From: Strongylocentrotus purpuratus
Lineage: Eukaryota > Echinodermata > Echinoidea > Camarodonta > Strongylocentrotidae
Length of the DNA stretch: 64,000 nucleotides
Assembly: GCF_000002235.5 (NCBI RefSeq)
Contig: NW_022145609.1
Coordinates: forward strand, 34,852,630 to 34,916,629
Direction: 5' to 3'
The notes under the pieces: generated by a model
What the model saw: only the letters and a program-made list of their open reading frames with translations
The model's database searches: none
Told to the model about the DNA's origin: nothing
In this document: piece by piece, positions 57,686 through 64,000 of the stretch
How the letters are laid out: the number at the start of each line of letters is the position of its first letter
Position numbering within the stretch: position 1 is the stretch's first letter
Translations under genes and position numbers: made by a program

Positions 57686-60282
57686 CTATTTTATAAATGA
57701 AGAGAGCAAATAGTTTTAGTGTTACAAAGTTGTTATGTATAAACAAATACATTGCTCCTTTTTCCTGGAAATAAACACAACTTAAATGATACTCTTATTG
57801 AAAGTAACTGGATCAACCATTAGATATGACAAACTTTTTCTTGGGCCTCCTATCTGACAGTCTAAATAACTTGTTAGAAATTATGACATCAAATGTAAAA
57901 TACCTCTACACCCCCCCCCCCCCCCAAACAAAAAAGGATTACAGATCTTTTACAGAAATGTATGTTTGGTACCAAACATTTCATCTTCGAGTGAGCCTTA
58001 CTTGCCTATTCATTCAAACAATCACCATTATAATGCTAGTGTGAATTCCCCCTGGAAGCTTTAAAAGTCCTTTGAATCTTGGTTGCCCCAGCAATATATA
58101 TGATTGTGCACGAAAAGAAAATTCTTTTATCAAAGCTGGTGCTTCGGTCCAATCCAGAGGATAGGGATGGTGGGCCCCCGGGGTTCCATAGGTAAGTAAA
58201 GCTCAATCATAGATAAAATGTCTGTTACCAAACATACACATCTACTACATTTTGTATTACTTGCCTACCGGTATTCATTTTACAATTGCCAGATTACAAC
58301 AGATAGCAATGGGTGGTGGTTTTGAAGCAATGTCTTTACTTTGGATTTTGTGGTGATTTGTGTTTCTGTTTATGCTTGAGTGAATGTGTAAGTTTTTTAT
58401 TGTTGGAGCATACCCTTTCTGTTAACAGGTCTGGTCTGGAAAATGGAAGTTTGATAAAGACTATTTCTGCTTCTTTCTCAAGCTTGAGATGTTCAAGCTA
58501 GTACACATGCATACTCAGCAGTGTATGGTGCAAAACAAGCAATACAAGCAGCCTATTCCAATTGAATATCACAGGTGCGAATGAGCCAATTCAATAATGG
58601 CCTAGGCAACCAAGAACTTTTTTTAAAGCTACCACAAGCACTTCTAACTGGCACTTGAATGTCAATCGTTAAATGAATATGTAAGTAAAGCAAAATGAAT
58701 GAGATTGGCCATTTGAAACTTACCTCACTAACAAGATGCGGATGATGAACACTAGTTTGTACCACAACCTCTGGAGGATGAATCTCTATGTGTTCTCCTG
58801 AGGGGTATGACCCTGCAGGAGGCTCACTGTCCCATCCACAGTGTCTCATCCTAGTAGCCCGCTCAGCGGGAGGGGTGGCAGGAGGGCTGGGGGTGGGCAG
58901 TCTGTTCGCATTAGCCACAGGTCGCACCTAAATTGTAAAATGAAATGAAACCATAATGGTTATGAAATTCATGAAATGTTGCAATGAGGAGTTTTTATCT
59001 TAAAGGCATCGTTTAACAATTTTAAATGTGAGATGCATGGCTCTACGTGTTATCAGTGTCTGTGATATGGTGTAATATTGAAGCCCTAAATAAATTGTGC
59101 TTCAAAATGATCATAAAGTGCCTCAAAAAAGTAAACAATCTTGAAGTGACCGGTTTTACCATAATCATTTTCCCCAATAGACTGTAGTGTTATAAAAACT
59201 GTTCGGAAAACAAATGAAATTTCGATTTCCAATCATAAATATGTTGATAATCATACAGCCAGTCGGCTGGTAAAAGTCATGGGATTCCTGACAGACCTAA
59301 AGGCTTATAATTATGATTGCAGCATGATAATTCATTTAATCAGTTTAATTTTGGCCATTACAAGAAGTGAGTTATTGATGTAGACAAATGCTCATGTACC
59401 CTTTACAGCTCATTTTATGTATGTTATTACCAAAGAAGAAAAAAAGCCAGTCAATCACTCAATAGTGTCTGACAGTGAAGTCTAGCAAGTAAACGGGTTT
59501 CCTTGAATAATTTGAATATTAAGGACACTGCTAACGTTTAAATTTTACAGATAGGACATACATGACATATTCATAATTCCTGCAAAGTTCTATAGAATTT
59601 CAAGTTGGCTCAGGGGTGATAGTGAGCACTAAAAAACAATAGGTTTTTTGTTTTCCCCTCAACCACGCCCCCCTTGAGTAAAACAAAAAAAAGAGGATTC
59701 GTGGGGGGAAAATGGCATCTAACAACATTCCCCCCTTTCGAGTAAGAAAATTAGGACAAAGTTGGGGAAAAAATAGGGCAAAATAGGGAAGAATAAAGAA
59801 AATAAGAGAGAAATAGAGAAAATAAGAGGGAAATCGGGAAAATCAGGACAAAATAGGGAAGAAGAAAAAAAAAAAAATCTGAATTTTTTTTTTTTTTAAA
59901 TCGGGAAGAAAAAAATTTGGGAAAAAATCGGGAAAAATTAAAAAAAAAAATCAGGAAACCGATTTAAATCAGGTTTTTATAAGGCCTGGGTTGGCTGCAA
60001 AAGGGACATAGTATCTTTAATGTCTACTTGGTATGAATTTTTTAAATTATATATTTTTGTATTTTTGTATTTTTTTTTATAGAAGTTTAGAAAAGATCTG
60101 TAACCTACATGGAGAACAATTACCCTTCTTTCAGCAAAACATTTCTGGTTGATTAAAAAAAAAGATTTCTGGTTTCACTTACCTCACCAGGCGGTCCAAA
60201 TAATGATAAAAGGACTGGTAACAAGACTAAGCCATTCAAGACTCCAAGGATGATCAGAGCCAGGAAGACATAAAAGAAGTAA
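57197..60282 (-). CDS. PTCH: Patched, 3' end (last transmembrane helix and cytoplasmic tail)
   Basis: Exons 60282-60183, 58927-58724 and 57685-57197 (minus strand) join in phase. They give about 264 residues ending at TAG. Patched is the 12-pass Hedgehog receptor that represses Smoothened. The first exon encodes helix 12 and its exit: [20 protein letters not shown]. The tail begins ANRLPTPSP, as in vertebrate PTCH1, and later has [15 protein letters not shown] (PTCH1: ITTVTASASVTVAVH). It ends with an acidic segment [14 protein letters not shown], like PTCH1. Odd features are a His/Gln-rich run (about 36 residues, nearly half His) and eight serines in a row. I see no PPxY motif. Upstream exons lie beyond 64000. 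The sequence does not show whether it is PTCH1 or PTCH2; invertebrate deuterostomes usually have one. Confidence 0.94.
57686..58723 (-). other. Patched last coding intron
   Basis: Contains a C run (57911-57924). No further feature is seen. Confidence 0.45.
58724..58927 (-). CDS. PTCH: Patched tail exon 1
   Basis: Encodes 68 residues, [20 protein letters not shown] onward to HHPHLVSE. The Pro/Ser-rich start matches the PTCH1 tail. Donor GTAAGTTT. Confidence 0.92.
59335..60016. mobile_element. TTAA-type MITE (AGGTACTATGTCCC family), copy 4, interrupted
   Basis: It is left-truncated and its interior matches copy 1 (GACAAATGCTCATGTACCCT). The right end is GGGACATAGTATCT followed by TTAA. It is split by 59611-59988. 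Confidence 0.7.
59611..59988. mobile_element. hAT-like insertion with 8-bp target duplication
   Basis: Starts CAGGGGTG and ends AAGGCCTG, flanked by AGTTGGCT (59603-59610) and GGTTGGCT (59989-59996). The sister MITE copies read TGTTGGCTGCAA with one copy of the site. The interior is A/G-rich. Confidence 0.7.
60183..60282 (-). CDS. PTCH: Patched exon encoding transmembrane helix 12
   Basis: Encodes [20 protein letters not shown] then [13 protein letters not shown]. Acceptor TTCCACAG, with one base carried from the previous codon; donor GTAAGTG, phase 0. Confidence 0.95.
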
Positions 60283-63200
60283 CTGTGGAAAGAGGGAGGA
60301 GAAAAATAGATGCATATAAACAAGGGGGAAATGTGAAAGAATGCAGAAAATATAATATATAATATTAAAGGGTTCTTGTACAGCTCTCATGTCTGTCAAA
60401 TTTGACACTCCTGGTGCTCATCATATATAACCTTAGCAAGGACATGGCTACCATTATGGCACTCAAACATTTCAAGGAATCTTTCCTGCCAGGTACCCAT
60501 TCACCTCACCTGGGTGGAGTGTGGCAAATGTAGATTTATGTCTAGCCAAATGACAATAGTTTTGCGGCGGGACTCCAACTGCAAACAATGTGATCCGCAG
60601 TCCAGTTGAGTAACTACTAGACCACGACACCTGCATAGAAACAAATGAGCATGCATGGCAGATGTGATGCGGTCTTGCTGCTATGAGTATGAACAAGAGC
60701 ACGGTTTCAATGTGGACCTATTAGTCCGTTCTAAAACACATTCAATTCCTTTTCAGCAGTAAATATGAAACCGTATAAGAACTCAACAGGTGGTACCACA
60801 GTCACACCGCCAAACCGACTCCACATGACCACAGTCACACCGCCAAACCGACCCCACATGACCAGTCACACCGCCAAACCGTCCCCACATGACCACAGTC
60901 ACACCGTCAAACTGACCCCAGTCACCCCACATGACCACAGTCACGCCGCCAAACCAACCCCACATGACGAGTCACACCGCCGAACCGACCCCACATGACC
61001 AGTCACACCGCCAAACCGACCCCACATGACCACAGTCACACCGCCAAACCGACCCCACATGACCACAGTCACACTGCCAAGCCGTCCCTACATGACCACA
61101 GTCACACCGCCAAACCGACCCCACATGACCACAGTCACACCGCCAAACCAACCCCACATGACCACAGTCACACTGCCAAACCGACCCCACATGACCACAG
61201 TCACACCGCCAAACCGTCCCCACATGACCACAGTCACACCGCCAAACCGTCCCCATATGACCAGTCACACCGCCAAACCGTCCCCATATGACCAGTCACA
61301 CCGCCAAACCGTCCCTACATGACCACAGTCACACTGCCAAACCGTCCCTACATGACCAGTCACACCGCCAAACCGTCCCCACATGACCAGTCACACCGCC
61401 AAACCGACCCCACATGACCACAGTCACACCGCCAAACCGACCCCACATGACCACAGTCACACCGCCAAACCGTCCCTACATGAACACAGTCACACGGCCA
61501 AACCATCCCTACATGACCAGTCACACCGCCAAACCGTCCCCACATGACCACAGTCACACCGCCAAACCGTCCCCATATGACCACAGTCACAACGCTAAGC
61601 CGACCCCACATGACCAGTCACACCGCCAAACCGTCCCCACATGACCAGTCACACCGCCAAACCGACCCCACATGACCAGTCACACCGCCAAACCGACCAC
61701 ACATGACCACAGTCACACTGCCAAACTGTCCCTACATGACCAGTCACACCGCCAAACCGACCCCACATGACCAGTCACACCGCCAAACCGTCCCCACATG
61801 ACCAGTCACACCGCCAAACCGACCCCACATGACCAGTCACACCGCCAAACCGACCCCACATGACCAGTCACACCGCCAAACCGACCCCACATGACCAGTC
61901 ACACCGCCAAACCGACCACACATGACCACAGTCACACCGCCAAACCGACCCCACATGACCAGTCACACCGCCAAACCAACCCCACATGACCAGTCACACC
62001 GCCAAACCGACCCCACATGACCAGTCACACCGCCAAACCGACCCCACATGACCAGTCACACCGCCAAACCGACCACACATGACCACAGTCACACTGCCAA
62101 ACTGTCCCTACATGACCAGTCACACCGCCAAACCGACCACACATGACCACAGTCACACTGCCAAACTGTCCCTACATGACCAGTCACACCGCCAAACCGA
62201 CCACACATGACCACAGTCACACTGCCAAACTGTCCCCACATGACCAGTCACACCGCCAAACCGACCACACATGACCACAGTCACACTGCCAAACTGTCCC
62301 TACATGACCAGTCACACCGCCAAACCGTCCCTGCATGACCACAAACACTCCGTCCAATTCGGGGTGATGTACACCATTCTGCCCAACTATAGACAGAATA
62401 TATATTACAAGTATGGCCTGAACATTAAAACAAACAACAACAACAAAAAGAAAAGAAAGAATGGGCAATAGCTCTGAATGTATACGCACTCCGGGCTCTC
62501 ATACCCTACAAGACCATGTCATGCCTTGTCCCCATGCTGGGTCCTTGAAGCTGAATCAACAATCAAATTCTGGGGTTGTGTGTATCAGGGAGAATGTGCC
62601 CCCCATGTCCAGCAGGGACACTACAGTGCGTCTCAGACAAAATGAAACCCGAAAACAAACAATAACTTGATGACATTAAGTCACACACGCTTCACTGAGC
62701 AACATTGTTTTGAAAATGACATTTCAAAATCCATTTGTGCATGATTTGTGTGAAACAGTTGAAATGATCGTTAGTATCATGCAAAAACATTGACCGAACA
62801 TGACCAGAAGGAAACATTAACTTCAAAACTGAACAAGAAAATTGCTGTCATGTGATTCATTTAATAATGAAGAAAGATTAATGCCATAATCATAAACAGT
62901 AATGGGCATATTTTGTAATTGAATGGATGTGCAATTGTTATGAATTGTAATTTAAGCATTTTTTCGGAACAAAGTAAGGAGCAAAGAACATTTTGATAAT
63001 GGAGGAAATATGGTCCAATGTGCACATAAAGCAAAAAATAACCCCACTTAAATATTTAATTTGCCTCTCAAGATTTACTGATTGACAATGGTCAATCAGT
63101 AAAAGGGGCACTTTTTCATTGCTCCAGGAAGTTTGGGAAAATAGAAATGTAAAGATGGAAGGTAGGTCTAATAATCTACCTTTTCACAGAAATGTATTTT

Positions 63201-64000
63201 ATATAATTCTAAAATGGTGGCATAAACACATTTTACACGCTATCATTTCTTATTTCCTCAAAATCTAAGCAGACAAACTGAGAGCGAGAGGGGGTTAGGG
63301 TGGAGATATAATATATTTATGAACATATGAGGAAGAAGACATGTGAACAAGATGAAAAACAACAGAGGAGCAATTTCTTCTTCCCAGGGGGTCAAGACAA
63401 GTCATGTTCAAAATGGGGGGGGGGGGGTGGGAACACAAGCAACAAGGAAATGTTAGTAGTCAAAATATGCTGAAAGTTAAGTAAAGAGGATCAAAAGAGT
63501 GAGAAATGAAAAGGTCCCAAGGTAAATAGGCCAACATTTTTGGCAATTACCGGTCTCTCTAGCGAAAGACCATAAAGCCTTGTGTGTCAGGCCAACCCAA
63601 ATATGCCAAAACCAATTACCGTCAAAGCCTCCCCACTTTTTATCCCCCCTTCGAACTTTCCTCATCTCCCTTTAGGAACTTTATGCAGTTTTTCCCTGAA
63701 GCTCTAGCTCCCATCATCCTTATTATCTTTGTTGGACCAAAACTTTGTTGGAGAGCAGGGTGATTATTATCCGCGTTAGGTGCGGTGGCATTTTTCACTA
63801 TTATTAGGGGGTGTTGCATTTCTAATGGAAGACAATGCAGTGTATGGTGTGGATTCCTGTTCTCTTTAACCACATTTTTCCCTATCTTGCTTGTTTTTAT
63901 AAATCTTATTTCCAGCATGGAGCAAAAGTCCTGGTGAATTTGGAGAATAGGACAGACAGATGGGAAACATGCCCAGCTTTATATAAAAAATATTCATTTT
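60283..64000 (-). other. Patched intron, partial
   Basis: No further Patched exon was found up to the right edge. It contains the minisatellite at 60795-62345, a 13-bp inverted repeat (TTTACTGATTGAC, 63071-63100) and a G run (63415-63427). Confidence 0.5.
60795..62345 (+). repeat. 1.55-kb minisatellite of mixed 31- and 33-bp units
   Basis: The unit contains CAGTCACACCGCCAAACCGA and CCCCACATGACC. A 2-bp difference (GACCACAGTC versus GACCAGTC) separates the 33- and 31-bp forms. The first half is mostly 33-bp units and the later part mostly 31-bp. A 64-bp dimer recurs at 62060-62310. Runs of 33-bp units create false open frames (HDHSHTAKPTP on one strand, VWRCDCGHVGS on the other). It lies in a Patched intron. 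Confidence 0.9.

Larger units (their letters stand above)
58928..60182 (-). other. Patched intron with a MITE carrying an hAT-like insertion
   Basis: It holds a TTAA-type MITE copy (about 59335-60016), interrupted by the element at 59611-59988. Confidence 0.55.

Noticed and set aside
60995..61322. Open frames encoding HDHSHTAKP-type repeats
   Set aside because: They follow from a 33-bp non-coding minisatellite inside a Patched intron and shift frame at every 31-bp unit.
60795..62345. CRISPR-like regular repeats
   Set aside because: There are no unique spacers; the units are contiguous, and the context is an animal intron.

Overview
The window is animal nuclear DNA: compact exons with GT/AG splice sites, long AT-rich introns, and a dense load of small inverted-repeat transposons, minisatellites and decayed LINEs. 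The genes, the TTAGGG-type telomere-like repeats and the repeat style suggest an invertebrate deuterostome, most likely an echinoderm such as a sea urchin. The species is inference. The protein identities come from recognisable domain signatures.

Four protein genes are present. (1) The first coding exon of FARSA (cytosolic phenylalanyl-tRNA synthetase alpha subunit) lies on the minus strand at 3894-3757; the rest lies beyond the left edge. (2) A complete hydroxypyruvate isomerase gene (HYI) lies on the minus strand, 26654-14926, with 8 coding exons and 269 codons. (3) A complete DBT gene (E2 core of the mitochondrial branched-chain alpha-keto acid dehydrogenase) lies on the plus strand, 31440-44976, with 11 coding exons and 526 codons. 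All exon junctions of HYI and DBT are phase-consistent. (4) The 3' end of a Patched gene lies on the minus strand, 60282-57197: last transmembrane helix, cytoplasmic tail and a spliced 3' UTR. Its earlier exons are beyond the right edge. HYI and DBT are divergent; DBT and Patched converge.

Layout: 1-3756 is FARSA intron 1, with three layers of nested transposons. 3990-13300 is intergenic and repetitive: an hAT-like composite element, a 60-bp minisatellite, a tandem array of tRNA-like units, a Helentron-like element with internal 151-bp repeats, a telomere-motif MITE and an irregular satellite. 13300-26654 is HYI, with MITEs and a LINE fragment in its introns. 26655-31439 is the divergent intergenic region, with LINE relics on both strands. 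31440-44976 is DBT; intron 6 holds a LINE reverse transcriptase fragment, intron 9 a Helentron-like element carrying a TTAA-flanked MITE, intron 10 a long hairpin, and the last acceptor is an 11-copy 97-bp tandem array. 44977-57196 holds 3' UTRs, MITEs and low-complexity DNA. 60283-64000 is a Patched intron with a 1.5-kb minisatellite.

The genes do not form one pathway: tRNA charging, hydroxypyruvate metabolism, branched-chain amino acid catabolism and Hedgehog reception. The most unusual signals are the amplification of the DBT terminal splice acceptor, the tRNA-like Pol III-type array, and the nested transposons whose empty sites can be read from other copies in the same window.
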